64,000 nucleotides of DNA from UBA8079 sp965205535 (GTDB lineage Bacteria > Pseudomonadota > Alphaproteobacteria > UBA6615). Below the pieces are notes generated by a model. That model had not been told where the DNA came from and made no database searches. It saw nothing but the letters and a program-made list of their open reading frames with translations. Below, piece after piece: positions 1 to 9,102 of this stretch. The position numbers and the translations under genes are program-made. Location: positions 1,054,001 through 1,118,000 of the forward strand of contig CBDBHH010000005.1 of NCBI GenBank assembly GCA_965205535.1. Reading direction: 5' to 3'. Position 1 is the first letter of the stretch, and each line of letters starts with the position of its first letter.

Positions 1-492
1 AAACGTTGCGTGAAGAAGGGGCTAATCAAGGTCAGCCAGGCGCCGGCAAACCGTTACGCCTACTATCTCACCCCGCAGGGCTTCAGCGAGAAAAGCCGTC
101 TGACGGCCGAGTATCTTTCGGACTCGTTCCGTTTCTTCCGCGACGCGCGCAGCCAATGCACCGATGCCCTGAACGAGGCCAGCCGGCGCGGTTGGAACCG
201 GATCGCCCTGTATGGCGCGAGCGAACTGACCGAGGTCGCGTCATTATGTGAAGCATCGGGTGTCGAGATTGTCGCGATCGTGGATCGCGCCCACACTCAA
301 TCCAGCTTCGCGCACCTGCCGGTCGTGCAGAGAATCGACGACGCCGGCGATATCGACGCGCTGCTCCTGACGGTGCTTTCGAACCCGCAGGCGGTTTATG
401 ACTCACTCGTGCGCGAATATCCCGCAGGCCGGGTGATCGTGCCGGGCCTCCTTCAGGTCAGCCAGACTCCAGCCGGCGAGACACCGTCATGA
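1..492 (+). CDS. Winged-helix (MarR-like) EPS-associated regulator, 5' end missing
   Basis: The reading frame is open from base 1, so the N-terminus lies outside the window; the GTG at 10 is an internal codon by my reading. The first visible residues (KKGLIKV, then RYAYYLTPQGFSEKSRLTAEYL) are the end of a winged helix as found in MarR-like regulators attached to EPS loci. The remaining 110 residues form an alpha/beta segment with a GASELTEVA stretch, resembling a small nucleotide- or sugar-sensing Rossmann fold. The stop overlaps the next start as ATGA (489-492), so it is translationally coupled to the RfaH-like gene, and both probably control the downstream polysaccharide genes. The target sites are not known. 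Confidence 0.75.
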   Translation, partial: KRCVKKGLIKVSQAPANRYAYYLTPQGFSEKSRLTAEYLSDSFRFFRDARSQCTDALNEASRRGWNRIALYGASELTEVASLCEASGVEIVAIVDRAHTQSSFAHLPVVQRIDDAGDIDALLLTVLSNPQAVYDSLVREYPAGRVIVPGLLQVSQTPAGETPS

Positions 493-1784
493 ATGATGCG
501 AAACGCTGGTTCGTCGTCAAAACCCACCCCAACGGTGAGTTCAAGGCGCTGACGCACATTCTGCGCCAGGGATTCGACGTCTATCTGCCCCGCTATATCA
601 AACGTCGGCGCCACGCCCGCAAAACGGACAGCGTGCAGAAAGCGCTCTTTCCCGGTTACCTGTTCGTGGGGATGGATCCCGAGCGCGCGCGGTGGCGGGC
701 GCTCAACTCGACCGTGGGTGTGAGCGAGCTGATCTGCCACAGCGGGCAACCCGCACCCGTGCCCGACAATGTTATCGACGATATTCGCCGTCACGAGGAT
801 GCGAGCGGATATGTCGTTCTCGGCGAACGTGCCGGTCTTCAGAAAGGTGACAAAGTCCGCATCACCGAAGGTTCGATGGCGGATCATATCGGTATATTCG
901 ACGCGCCGTCGGATCAGCACCGCGTGTTTCTTCTGCTCGATTTGCTGGGTCGTCAGGTGCGCGTGCAAATGCCCATGGCGGCGCTGGCACCCGCCAGCTG
1001 ACATAAAGACCGGCGCGAACCAATGTGCTAAGGCCGTTTCCGATAGCGGGAGGTCGGGCACGACACGCCCCTGGCGCTCCAAAAGCCATTCGGCCAGCTC
1101 GAGTTCGAACGGCTCATCGATATTCGCAACGGGACGCTCGACGATCACGGCCGCGCATGCGTCGTCGAAAATGGGGGCGCCATCGAGAAACGGCGCGCGG
1201 TGTAGCGCGTAGCAAAGTCCGTTGCGATGATACAATTGCGGTACGTCCTGCCGGCGTGCCGTGCGCGCACCTTCCTCGAGCAGAAACCCGACGCGGCCCT
1301 CGTTGACCGTCAAGGTCTTCTGGGGTGCGTAATGCGCCGGCGTGGGACTGACTGTCGCCGCGCCGTGATACGCGCCACCAAACAATGCCGCCATCGTGGC
1401 CGTCAGATCCGCCGGTTGACGCAAGGGGCTCGTCGGTTCGAGCAGAAGCGAGACATCGAACTGCTGCCCATAATGATCTTCGGCCGCATGCCATGCGTGA
1501 CGCCACATATCGTCCGACGATGCCACATCATCCGCCAGTGCCGCCGGCCGCAGGAACGGTACGTCCCCGCCCTGGCGCGCGACCTCAGCCGCGATCTCCG
1601 GATCGTCGGTCGAGACGATAACCTGATCGATCCAGTTCAGCGAAACCGCCAACTGCGTCGCCCGGCCGACCAGAGTGAGGCCGCCGAGGCGTTTCATGTT
1701 CTTGCCCGGAATGCCTTTGGAACCCCCGCGCGCGGGTATCACCGCGAGAACCGCCGGCGATCGGCTTCCATCGTCCCAGGTCAT
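453..1784 (-). CDS. neuA: Acylneuraminate (nonulosonate) cytidylyltransferase with unusual C-terminal extension
   Basis: Residues 1-245 are a CMP-sialic acid synthetase-type nucleotidyltransferase. VIPARGGSKGIPGKN near residue 15 is the CTP-binding signature, and STDDPEIA and LLEPTSPLR follow in the family order. It activates a nonulosonic acid (sialic, legionaminic or similar) as its CMP sugar. The family is usually about 230 residues, but this frame continues to 443. Residues after about 261 are encoded antisense to the RfaH-like gene and look non-homologous. Either the native stop was lost or the true end lies near 1004. It follows neuB by 12 nt on the same strand, so the two form an operon. 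Confidence 0.8.
   Translation of the reverse strand: MTWDDGSRSPAVLAVIPARGGSKGIPGKNMKRLGGLTLVGRATQLAVSLNWIDQVIVSTDDPEIAAEVARQGGDVPFLRPAALADDVASSDDMWRHAWHAAEDHYGQQFDVSLLLEPTSPLRQPADLTATMAALFGGAYHGAATVSPTPAHYAPQKTLTVNEGRVGFLLEEGARTARRQDVPQLYHRNGLCYALHRAPFLDGAPIFDDACAAVIVERPVANIDEPFELELAEWLLERQGRVVPDLPLSETALAHWFAPVFMSAGGCQRRHGHLHAHLTTQQIEQKKHAVLIRRRVEYTDMIRHRTFGDADFVTFLKTGTFAENDISARILVTANIVDNIVGHGCGLPAVADQLAHTHGRVERPPPRALGIHPHEQVTGKERFLHAVRFAGVAPTFDIAGQIDVESLAQNVRQRLELTVGVGFDDEPAFRIIHDGVSPAGVWLT
489..1001 (+). CDS. RfaH/NusG-like transcription antiterminator
   Basis: This 170-residue protein has a NusG N-terminal domain (about 1-105, beginning RWFVVKTHPNGE, with the family-typical ALFPGYLFV around residue 55). 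A KOW-type C-terminal domain follows (about 120-165, with KGDKVRITEGSMADHIGIF). NusG paralogues of this size beside O-antigen or capsule loci bind paused RNA polymerase and let it read through long polysaccharide operons. It starts in the ATGA overlap with the regulator gene upstream. No match to the enterobacterial ops element was recognised nearby, so its recruitment site is unknown. The minus-strand neuA frame runs antisense across the entire gene. Confidence 0.85.
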   Translation: MNDAKRWFVVKTHPNGEFKALTHILRQGFDVYLPRYIKRRRHARKTDSVQKALFPGYLFVGMDPERARWRALNSTVGVSELICHSGQPAPVPDNVIDDIRRHEDASGYVVLGERAGLQKGDKVRITEGSMADHIGIFDAPSDQHRVFLLLDLLGRQVRVQMPMAALAPAS

Positions 1785-1796
1785 CGCGTCGTCGCC

Positions 1797-2942
1797 TCAA
1801 CCATCAACATGCAAATCGGCCCAGGAGATCAGGCGATCGGACGGGACGTCACGCACAAGCGTTCGGCCAACAACCGCAGCGATGTCATTCTCGGGAATGC
1901 CTGTCGCGGGCTTCTTGGCCAGCAACATGTCTTCCGTGATCAGGGTACCGGCGACGAGATTTCGCCGAGGTGCGAGACTGCGCCCGAACATCGCGCGCAT
2001 GTCCGTCAGGTCATCCGCCACAACATCCTTATCCGCAGGGTGCGTATCCATGGTCGCGACGGCATCACGCATATCCGACACCATCCGGAACTGATCTACA
2101 GTCAACGACGACGGCACATCAGGCCCGAACATCCGTTCGGACAATGTGAGATGCAGTTCGACGACGGCCGCGCCCCGGGCGATCGCGGTGAGCGCCGGCC
2201 AGGGTTGTCCCGAATGATCGGACAGCCCCACCGGACAGTGATAACGCGCGCGCATGTCATCCATGACGTTCAATCCGACATCCGCCAGCGGTGTGGGATA
2301 GCGGCTGACACATTGGAGAACCGCGACGGGCGACCCCGCCTCGCGAATCTCACCGACCGCATTGTCGATGTCATCCCAGGGGCTCATCCCGGTCGACAGC
2401 AGAACCGGCATTCCGTCCGCACAAATCGCCGCGATCATGCCCTTGGTGCGAACTTCACCCGACGCGACCTTCCAGACCGGCACATGAAGCCGGCGCAACA
2501 ATGCGACCGCCTCGAGAGAGAAAGCTGAACTCATGAAATGCGGGCCCGACGCGCGCGCATGGTCGGCAAGGCCAGCCCATTGTTCGGCGCTGAATTCCAT
2601 ACGCTTCCAATAGTCTAGCCGGGTTTCGTCCTGCTGGCTGAACGCCACGCGAAAGGGTTCGTCGCGCGTGGACTCGGCATCTGCAATATGCGTTTGAAAC
2701 TTGATGGCATCCGCACCGGCATCCGCGGCAGCGTCTACGAACATATGTGCTGTACCCAGAGATCCGTCGTGGGCCTGCGCCACTTCGGCAATCAGATAGG
2801 CAGCCGCACCGCCACCGACCGCGCGGCCGGATATCTCGAACGAACTTTCCTGATCGTCGGCATGCATGGGCTTCGTCATCCAATAACTGATCCGAAATGC
2901 CGCGCTGTGCGCCGGATATCCAGCGCACACGGTGTCCTTCAT
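1797..2942 (-). CDS. neuB: N-acetylneuraminate synthase family protein (NeuB/SpsE type)
   Basis: The protein has a TIM-barrel NeuB domain (AEVAQAHDGSLGTA near residue 53, ADAIKFQTHIAD, WKVASGE, LSTGMSPWDDI, VGLSDHSG). A C-terminal antifreeze-like SAF domain follows (RSLAPRRNLVAGTLITEDML to the end). The family condenses phosphoenolpyruvate with an N-acyl hexosamine to give a nonulosonic acid. The first 20-25 residues (rich in A, Y and H) do not resemble the family, so the start may be the internal Met at residue 22 (2879) or 26. The next gene, neuA, begins 12 nt downstream. No NeuC-type hydrolysing epimerase is adjacent. Which nonulosonate is made cannot be read from the sequence. Confidence 0.85.
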   Translation of the reverse strand: MKDTVCAGYPAHSAAFRISYWMTKPMHADDQESSFEISGRAVGGGAAAYLIAEVAQAHDGSLGTAHMFVDAAADAGADAIKFQTHIADAESTRDEPFRVAFSQQDETRLDYWKRMEFSAEQWAGLADHARASGPHFMSSAFSLEAVALLRRLHVPVWKVASGEVRTKGMIAAICADGMPVLLSTGMSPWDDIDNAVGEIREAGSPVAVLQCVSRYPTPLADVGLNVMDDMRARYHCPVGLSDHSGQPWPALTAIARGAAVVELHLTLSERMFGPDVPSSLTVDQFRMVSDMRDAVATMDTHPADKDVVADDLTDMRAMFGRSLAPRRNLVAGTLITEDMLLAKKPATGIPENDIAAVVGRTLVRDVPSDRLISWADLHVDG

Positions 2943-3151
2943 TGAACGCGGCTTTGGTTAACAAAAAGCCTTATGAGGGGCCGGATCCGCCACAAAACCC
3001 GCTTCGGAGCAGGAAAATGGAAGATCGCGGATATGCCTGCTGTCACAGTTGATGTAGGTAGCACTCGAACACTCGATCTATTCTGACCCCCCAAACACGA
3101 GCAACGCTGCTAATTCCGGCCCGACCCGACCGAATTCCTTCTCCCAGACCG
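2943..3151. other. Divergent intergenic region between neuB and the flippase-like gene
   Basis: This 209-nt spacer must hold the promoters for the minus-strand neuB-neuA operon and the plus-strand membrane-protein gene. A 6-bp inverted repeat (GGCTTT at 2950-2955, AAAGCC at 2965-2970) around GGTTAACAA lies just upstream of neuB. No convincing -35/-10 pair could be assigned. No gene-like frame is evident. Confidence 0.4.
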
Positions 3152-4081
3152 ATGCAAAAACACCTCTTGATGTTCGCCAAACTGGCCGTTTCGGTCGCCC
3201 TGATTACTTGGGTGCTCGGCGGAATCGATTTCGCAGAAGTCCTCGCGAAAATCGCCGAAGCACGTATTTCCTGGCTCGCGCTCGCCGGTCTGTTTTTTGG
3301 TGCGATCGTGATCCTGGGCACGGCGCGTTGGTGGCTCGTACTTCGAAGCCTCGGCGTCGCGCTGCCTTTGGCCAGCACCCTGCGGCTCTTACTCATCGGT
3401 TTGTTTTTCAATCAGACCTTGCCCTCTAGCATCGGCGGAGACGCGACACGCGTGTTCTATCTCTGGCGGACCGGCGTCAGCGTACAAACGGCGACGAACA
3501 GCGTCTTGCTCGACCGGATAACCGGCTTGATCACGCTGATCATTTTGACCACCGCGGTCACACCGCACCTTGTCGGAAAGTTAGACAACCCAATCGCCGC
3601 CCGCGGGCTGATCACCGTTCTGGCAGGCGGTTGGTTCGCCATATTCATGTTGTTCGTGTTCGACAATACGCTCACCCGAAAATTCCAGCACATCCGTCTC
3701 CTGAACTTCGCGATTCTTCTTTCTCGCGACGCGGTTTCCCTTTGCCGGCATATCGCAATCGCCGTTCCTACCTTGTGTCTGTCCGTCGGGGTCCATGCCG
3801 CCATGATTGGCATCGCATGGGCCGTCGGGAACGCTCTCGGCGGCACATCGAGCTTCTTGATCTACGTGGTCGCAATGACGCCAACGATCCTGCTGGTCAG
3901 CATTCCAATCTCGATCGCCGGGTGGGGAATCCGCGAGCAAATACTGATCATCTTGCTTGGCGCAATGGGCGTTGGGGCAACACAGGCCGTGAGCGTTTCG
4001 ATCTTGTACGGTTTCGTGCTTCTCATCGGCGGACTCCCGGGAGGGGTTCTGTGGCTCATCATGAGGAAGACCGCCCGATAG
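3152..4081 (+). CDS. Flippase-like LPG-synthase-type membrane protein (YbhN/AglD2 family)
   Basis: The 309-residue protein has about eight hydrophobic helices and the lysylphosphatidylglycerol synthase transmembrane-domain pattern: ARWWLVLRSLGV near residue 55, LFFNQTLPSSIGGDATR near residue 90, and PISIAGWGIREQ near residue 250. Members are inner-membrane proteins often found in glycan loci. Some are proposed to move or use lipid-linked substrates, and none of the MprF aminoacyl-transfer domain is present here. It stands alone on the plus strand, divergent from neuB across about 200 nt. The ATG at 3152 sits at the start of the first hydrophobic helix, which supports the start. Confidence 0.8.
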   Translation: MQKHLLMFAKLAVSVALITWVLGGIDFAEVLAKIAEARISWLALAGLFFGAIVILGTARWWLVLRSLGVALPLASTLRLLLIGLFFNQTLPSSIGGDATRVFYLWRTGVSVQTATNSVLLDRITGLITLIILTTAVTPHLVGKLDNPIAARGLITVLAGGWFAIFMLFVFDNTLTRKFQHIRLLNFAILLSRDAVSLCRHIAIAVPTLCLSVGVHAAMIGIAWAVGNALGGTSSFLIYVVAMTPTILLVSIPISIAGWGIREQILIILLGAMGVGATQAVSVSILYGFVLLIGGLPGGVLWLIMRKTAR

Positions 4082-4433
4082 AAGCAGATTCTGGTCAGAA
4101 ATTGGCACCTTTCGCCGACTCCGGTGGTTCCTCGGCACACTTGACTGAATCACTCCAATCATCTTACTGTTCACAAAGTGAACGCTCAGGGCCAAAATCG
4201 GCTTGCGGTCACTTTATGTGCATACGGAATTGTTTGTGAAAACAGTGCATTGACCGGCATGGTCGAGGCTCCCGATCAAGGGTTTAGTCGGTCTTCGGGC
4301 CGGGTTTATGTGCAGGGTTCGCGCAGTTTCAGATGTGACATCAGATGTGCGAGTTCGCCCTCAAAAGAGCGGCTGCGACACATTTCGTTCGGGGGGTGAT
4401 TCACCCGAACTGCGGCAGCATGGAAAAATTACA
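4082..4433. other. Long intergenic stretch with short repeats
   Basis: About 350 nt without a credible gene separate the flippase-like gene from the sugar-nucleotide transferase remnant. The stretch contains a 9-nt direct repeat, TCAGATGTG, at 4329-4337 and 4341-4349 (period 12). It also holds an imperfect hairpin at 4387-4410 (GTTC/GAAC and GGGTG/CACCC arms with a G bulge). There is no U-run after the hairpin, so it is not a standard terminator. The direct repeat could be a regulator site. The region may be scar DNA next to the decayed gene that follows. Confidence 0.35.
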
Positions 4434-4680
4434 TTGACCCCGGTCGTTGTCGTTCAGGCCCGCATGAGCTCGGCCCGCTTGCCCGGCAAGGTAATGCGTC
4501 CAGCCTGCGGAAAGCCATTGCTCGGCTACCTGCTGGATAGGCTGGCGCGCCTGGGGCCGGATATGCAGACCGTAGTGGCGACATCCGGCAATGGCGACGA
4601 CGATCCGGTAGCCGAATTCTGTCCCACGGGTGCTGACGTCAGACAGTTTCCGCCCCGACAAGCGGCTCGACGAGATTATG
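4434..4680 (+). pseudogene. Remnant of SpsF-like cytidylyltransferase
   Basis: From a TTG at 4434 the frame gives TPVVVVQARMSSARLPGKVM, then GKPLLGYLLDRLARLGPDMQTVVATSGNGDDDPVAEFC. This is the N-terminal 60-65 residues of an SpsF-type sugar-nucleotide transferase (MobA/NeuA-like fold) from spore-coat and glycan loci. A complete protein would be about 230-250 residues. Homology is lost by about 4640-4680, and the frame then runs through arginine-rich noise to a stop at 4784. The gene is therefore truncated, probably by a deletion that joined it to the unrelated tail in another frame. It is almost certainly non-functional. Confidence 0.65.
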
Positions 4681-4824
4681 AACGCATTGCTTCAGTACAA
4701 TATTTACAAACACCCCGACGCCGACGCCGAGACCTATCAAGGTTTTGTCGACGATGTGGTGTCGGCCTTACAAAGCAATGGTAACTACGCCGAAAAAATC
4801 GACGCCCTGGTGCAAGCGGTCTAG
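4630..4824 (+). CDS. Short ORF of unknown origin, possibly the 3' end of a lost gene
   Basis: This 64-residue frame (from GTG 4630) reads like real protein: DEIMNALLQYNIYKHPDADAET near residue 13, then DDVVSALQSNGNYAEKIDALV at the end. It has a normal mix of charged and hydrophobic residues, unlike the overlapping frame. It begins where the SpsF-like homology ends, so it may be the C-terminus of a different gene left by the same deletion rather than a standalone gene. There is no clear ribosome binding site and no family was recognised. The next start (4858) is 33 nt downstream. Confidence 0.3.
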   Translation: MLTSDSFRPDKRLDEIMNALLQYNIYKHPDADAETYQGFVDDVVSALQSNGNYAEKIDALVQAV

Positions 4825-4857
4825 CCAGTCGGCCCCCAAAACCGTCGGCTCGACAAA

Positions 4858-5418
4858 ATGCTCCACCACATACTTCACAGAATACTATCGCGCCTGCTGG
4901 CGCGGCCCATGATCAGTTTGATGGCGATGGCCGATACGGCGCGGCGCGGCCAATTGCTAAGAGAGCTGAGGGCAAGCGACAAGAACATCGCGTTACGCCC
5001 GGGCGTGACGATCACCCATCCGGAAAAGGTCGAGCTCGGGCATCACATAATGCTCAATCACGGCACAATGGTCTTTGCCAGCGGGGGTGTCTCGATTGGC
5101 GACAATGTCGTGGTCGGACCGGGGTGTCTCATCCTGACGGCCAACCATCATGGCGCGGTGTTTTATGGCAGCACTGATCTACAGCCGGTCGCTATCGGTT
5201 CGAATGTCTGGCTGGGCGCGCGCGTCGTCGTTACACCAGGCGTGACCATCGGTTCAGATGTCATCATCAGCTCGGGTGCGGTGGTGACTGGGGATGTGCC
5301 GGACGGCACAATCTTCGGTGGCGTGCCAGCCCGCAAAATTCGAGACCTGGAGTTGCCGTTCGAACCTCGGACGCGCGAAACACATGTCGGACCCGATGAT
5401 CCACCGGAGGCACAATGA
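4858..5418 (+). CDS. Hexapeptide-repeat acetyltransferase (WbbJ/maltose O-acetyltransferase type)
   Basis: This is a 186-residue left-handed beta-helix acyltransferase. From residue about 50 hexapeptide repeats build the coil (VELGHHIMLNHG, VSIGDNVVVGPGCLI, VAIGSNVWLGARVVVTPGVTIG, GAVVTGDVP), and TANHHGA supplies a likely catalytic His. Such enzymes O-acetylate sugars of surface polysaccharides using acetyl-CoA. The C-terminal tail after PARKI is charged and unstructured. The stop overlaps the next start as ATGA (5415-5418), so it is coupled to the dioxygenase-like gene. Confidence 0.85.
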   Translation: MLHHILHRILSRLLARPMISLMAMADTARRGQLLRELRASDKNIALRPGVTITHPEKVELGHHIMLNHGTMVFASGGVSIGDNVVVGPGCLILTANHHGAVFYGSTDLQPVAIGSNVWLGARVVVTPGVTIGSDVIISSGAVVTGDVPDGTIFGGVPARKIRDLELPFEPRTRETHVGPDDPPEAQ

Positions 5419-6242
5419 TCGACGAGCCCGCGCGAACGCTCTTCCAGAAAAAGGGTTATCACGTCATTCGCGGGTTGTTGAACGCGGACGAAGCCGAATC
5501 ATATCGTTTCGCGATCAATGGTGCGTTCGGACTACCCCGGCAAGCGGTGACCAATGCCGACATCAACTCACAGACTTTTACGCTTCCCGATGGGGTCACC
5601 AAGACGGCAGAATTCTGGCCTCTTATTTTCAATCAAAGACTGAAGAGGACCATACGCGAACTGCTGGGCGACGACATCCGCTACACCCAGCATTCGGACC
5701 TCCATATCAATCTTGGCGCCGGAAAGTTCCACCGGGATTCAGCTCATCGGGAATTCGGCGTTGGACCGGACTGGGATGAGCGCGAGGCGGCCTACAGGGT
5801 CGTTCGTGTGGCCGTTTACCTGTCCGACTACACCGACAGCGGATCGTCACTCATCGTTCTACCGGGAACACATCGACGCGAAAGTCGATTGAACAAACTG
5901 GAACTCAGATTCTGGAACGAAATTCGAACGCGATGGCGAAAACATTTCGATACGAACACGATGCCGCAATACTGCGTGACAATGCCGCGTGAAACGATCC
6001 GTCACCGGGCGGGGGACTGCATCGTCTTTGATCAACGTCTCGTCCATGCGGGCGGAATCGTCCGTGGCAAAATGCCGAAATATGCGATCTATCTCTCCTA
6101 CAGCGTCGACAATCTGCACGCACACAACCACCACGACTATTACTTGTCTCGCCCCACATACTTACCCGAACTGCCACCTGACCTTTCCGCCAAACTTGAC
6201 GCCGAAGGTCTTCTGCTGGTCTCGCATACGAGCTCGCCCTGA
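5415..6242 (+). CDS. Phytanoyl-CoA dioxygenase (PhyH) family protein
   Basis: This 275-residue Fe(II)/2-oxoglutarate-dependent oxygenase has a recognisable facial triad: His106-x-Asp108 in FHRDSA and His211 in LVHAGG. YLSDYTDSGSSLIVLPGTH near residue 135 is the family's typical strand preceding the distal motif. The substrate is unknown; in glycan clusters such enzymes may hydroxylate a lipid or sugar. The protein is full length for the family, and it starts in an ATGA overlap with the acetyltransferase gene. The following gene begins 18 nt after its stop. Confidence 0.85.
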   Translation: MIDEPARTLFQKKGYHVIRGLLNADEAESYRFAINGAFGLPRQAVTNADINSQTFTLPDGVTKTAEFWPLIFNQRLKRTIRELLGDDIRYTQHSDLHINLGAGKFHRDSAHREFGVGPDWDEREAAYRVVRVAVYLSDYTDSGSSLIVLPGTHRRESRLNKLELRFWNEIRTRWRKHFDTNTMPQYCVTMPRETIRHRAGDCIVFDQRLVHAGGIVRGKMPKYAIYLSYSVDNLHAHNHHDYYLSRPTYLPELPPDLSAKLDAEGLLLVSHTSSP

Positions 6243-6260
6243 AGCATCCGAGCATCTAGT

Positions 6261-7318
6261 TTGCCTCCCTCAATACATTCCCGCATCGTTATCGGCGGCC
6301 CAGCGCGCTGCGGTAAAACCACGCTCTCAACGCGTATCGCTTTGGCAGATGAAAACTGTTTTGTACTCGGCGTTGATGCGCTGTTCCGCGCCATCCTGCG
6401 CACCGGTGTTGTAAATCAGGTCCGGCCCGTAAGCGCGACGGTACAACATTTCCTTACCCGCAAGCGTTTTCAGGATGCCGCGCGAAGCATCACAGAAAGC
6501 CCGATGGATTATTGCGACCTCGATATTGGTGCACTGATCACCGGGGGAATCGTCAGACAGAATGAGCACCCGGTAGCAGCCTACGCCAGAGCAATCGACG
6601 TGATGGCGGCGGCGGGCGAGCGAACAAATTGGGTGGTGTCGACCTGCACCCCGAATATTCCTACGCCAGACTACGGCGTCTCATTCCCGGCTTAAAACTT
6701 GCCGTCATGTTTCGCGACCCCAGCGAGGCGATCTCGGCATCACTCTATTGGCGCCAATACGATTCAACGGCACAGCATGCTCGGCGTGCATTCAGACGCG
6801 CACTCATGTTGTGGGCGATATCCGCGATATCCGCCCTGGCGCACAAACGGCGTTGGCCGGAAGAAGTGCAACTCCTCACAATATCTGCGCTCCTGGACGA
6901 TGAGCGCTCGGTCTCGGTGTTCGGGATTCAAGCTCAGACCGGCGTTGTCGGCGAGGTCGGGTACAAAACCATGCATTTCCGGCAAGTTGGTGACAAATTC
7001 ACCCTGCCCGATGGAAACACCGCCCCACTGCTTTCTGAACGCGAAAAATCAGAAATAGAAATGTTGCTCGCGCCGCTCATCAAACAGGTCGGGCTGACGG
7101 GTAATCCGACGTGCGGCGCGCCGGGTGTCGGATTCGGTCTGCGTGTTTACTTTGCCATTTTCACGACGATCGCCAACTGGCGGCCCGAGCTGGCTGTTTC
7201 GCTGATGGATATTATTGACGCCCCAGTCGGATCGATACGTCGACGTATTTCACTTTTGCGCGAAGCGGCCGGAATTCTGCTCGCGCGCCACAGCCCAACC
7301 GATCGACAGACCCAGTAG
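6261..7318 (+). pseudogene. P-loop sulfotransferase-like gene, frameshifted
   Basis: The first part (6261-6640, TTG start) carries a P-loop GGPARCGKTTL at residues 12-22. The second part (frame open from 6629 to 7318) carries LKLAVMFRDPSEAISASLYWR, which resembles the 3'-phosphate-binding motif of PAPS sulfotransferases. The two parts join perfectly if one C is restored after 6640 (GTC|GAC becomes GTC CGAC, reading WVVSDLHPEYSYARL), giving about 352 residues. As sequenced, the first frame ends at 6695. A sulfotransferase or a P-loop kinase are both possible. The loss is either a real mutation or a sequence error. Confidence 0.65.
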
Positions 7319-7321
7319 TCC

Positions 7322-9102
7322 ATGAAAATGCTTCGAGATTTCTTTCGCCACTTAGGACTTTTCTACCGCCACGCCGGCGTAAATTTCATCTGGCTTCTGA
7401 TCATCGTGTTGCTGGCTGGCGTTACGGAGGTGATTGGCATCGCGCTGCTGCTTCCCGTCCTCGAATTCGGGAATACCGGTTCGGAGACCAGTAAGCTTTC
7501 GCACATGATTTACGGCACCTATGCCTTTTTCGGCATCAACGTATCGCTGCCAAGCTTGCTCGCATTGATCGTTTTGATCTTCGCGTTCAAGGGATTAATC
7601 GTCTTCGGACGATTCCTGGTCGCCGAGAAAATCGTTTCGGGCTTGATCCTGCGCCTGCAGACCGAACTGATCTCCTCCTTCGCGCAGACCTCCTACATCT
7701 ACTATGCGCAGCTGAAGACCGGAACGCTCACCAATCTTGTTTTTGCCGAAGTCGAGCGTTTCGCGCGCAGTTTCTCGAAATTCATCTCCGTCATCGCGAC
7801 CAGCACGCTGGTGATCTTGTATCTCGCTGGTGCCGCACTGATTCGCTTCGATCTCACCGCCGGCATTGTTGTCGCCGGCATACTATCCCTGTTCCTATTC
7901 CGCTTCTTGGTGCGACGCACCCAGGAACTTTCAATCGAAATGTCGGAGGAAAACGCACAAGCGCATACAAGTCTTATTCAGGCGCTGCAGAGTTTCTTGT
8001 ACTTGAGGGCGTCCGGAACCATGGACCGCATGGTCGGACGCGCCATCGATCGACTGACATCAATCATCCGGATTCGCATCAAACTCGCAGCCATCTCCGC
8101 AACCTTGGGTGCGGTCATCGAACTCTTCGCCGTCATTCTTCTGGCCGGCCTGATAATTATCCAGGTGGAAGTCGAAGGACGCGCAATCGCTGAAATTATC
8201 GCCCTGGCGCTCCTCTGCCATCGCGCCTTCACACGGTTGATGTCGGTGCAACAGGAGTCACAGCGCTTCAACGAGAGTATCGGCGGAATGTTAACGGTGG
8301 AGCGCGAAGGTCGCCTTCTGGATGAGCACCGTGAGGCAGATGGCGAGCGCATTCTCGAGCACCTCTCCAGTGATATCGTCTTCGACCATGTGTCGTTCAG
8401 CTATGGCGACGTACCCGCCTTGAACGAGTTTGATCTCACTATTCCAAAGAACAACTCGATCGGCATCGTTGGTGAATCGGGCGCCGGCAAGAGCACTCTG
8501 ATCCTACTGCTGGCAGGGGTCATTAATCCAACCGACGGGACTGTGCGCGCCGGCGCGCAGGATTATCGCGACATTCGCCGCCAAGCCTGCATGAGAAGAT
8601 AGGCTATGTGACTCAGGATCCCGTCATCTTCAATGGCACCATTGCCGAGAACATCACGATGTTCGCTGACGATCCCGCGGACCCCGAGATATACAGGCGC
8701 GTAGAATTGGCAGCGCAGGCGGCTCACTGTGCCGAGTTTGTGGATCGGCTGGCCGACACGTACAACACCACGCTCGGCGATCGTGGTGTCAGTCTTTCAG
8801 GTGGGCAGAAGCAGCGCATTGCCATTGCGCGCGAGCTCTACAAAGACCCGCCCCTGATGATTCTCGACGAGGCGACGAGCGCGCTGGATACCGAGTCAGA
8901 GCGCGCAATCCAAAGCTCTATCGAAGACATGCGCGGGGAACGCACCATTGTCATAATTGCCCACCGGCTTTCCACGGTGCGCCACTGCGACCGTATTATT
9001 GTTCTGTCACGTGGCCGAATTGTTGAGTCCGGCACCTTCGAATCCTTGTTGTCCGACACGTCGAGCCAGTTCCATTCTCTGGTGGAGGCACAACGGCTGT
9101 GA
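7322..9102 (+). pseudogene. ABC exporter (fused TMD-NBD, MsbA-like), frameshifted in the NBD
   Basis: The first frame (7322-8602, 426 residues) has a six-helix exporter membrane domain and the start of the ATPase domain, with Walker A GESGAGKST at residues 384-392. The second (8608-9102) has the Q-loop TQDP, signature LSGGQKQR, Walker B LMILDEATSALD and the H-loop. Adding one C at 8586-8587 (GCCTGC to GCCCTGC) restores RRQALHEKIGYVTQDP and gives one 593-residue half-transporter, normal for the family. It would export a lipid-linked or glycan substrate across the inner membrane. It starts 3 nt after the sulfotransferase-like gene, and its stop overlaps the next start (GTGA). Confidence 0.8.

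Noticed and set aside
1227..2528. A 433-residue plus-strand frame across neuA and neuB
   Set aside because: It is antisense to two well-supported genes, arginine-rich and without recognisable motifs; a GC-rich shadow frame.
4387..4410. Hairpin GTTC-GGGTG/CACCC-GAAC as a terminator of the flippase-like gene
   Set aside because: It is imperfect, over 300 nt after the stop and lacks a U-run.
1..4433. An RfaH ops element (GGCGGTAGCNTG-like) near the RfaH-like gene
   Set aside because: No convincing match was found by eye, and alphaproteobacterial RfaH-like proteins need not use that sequence.
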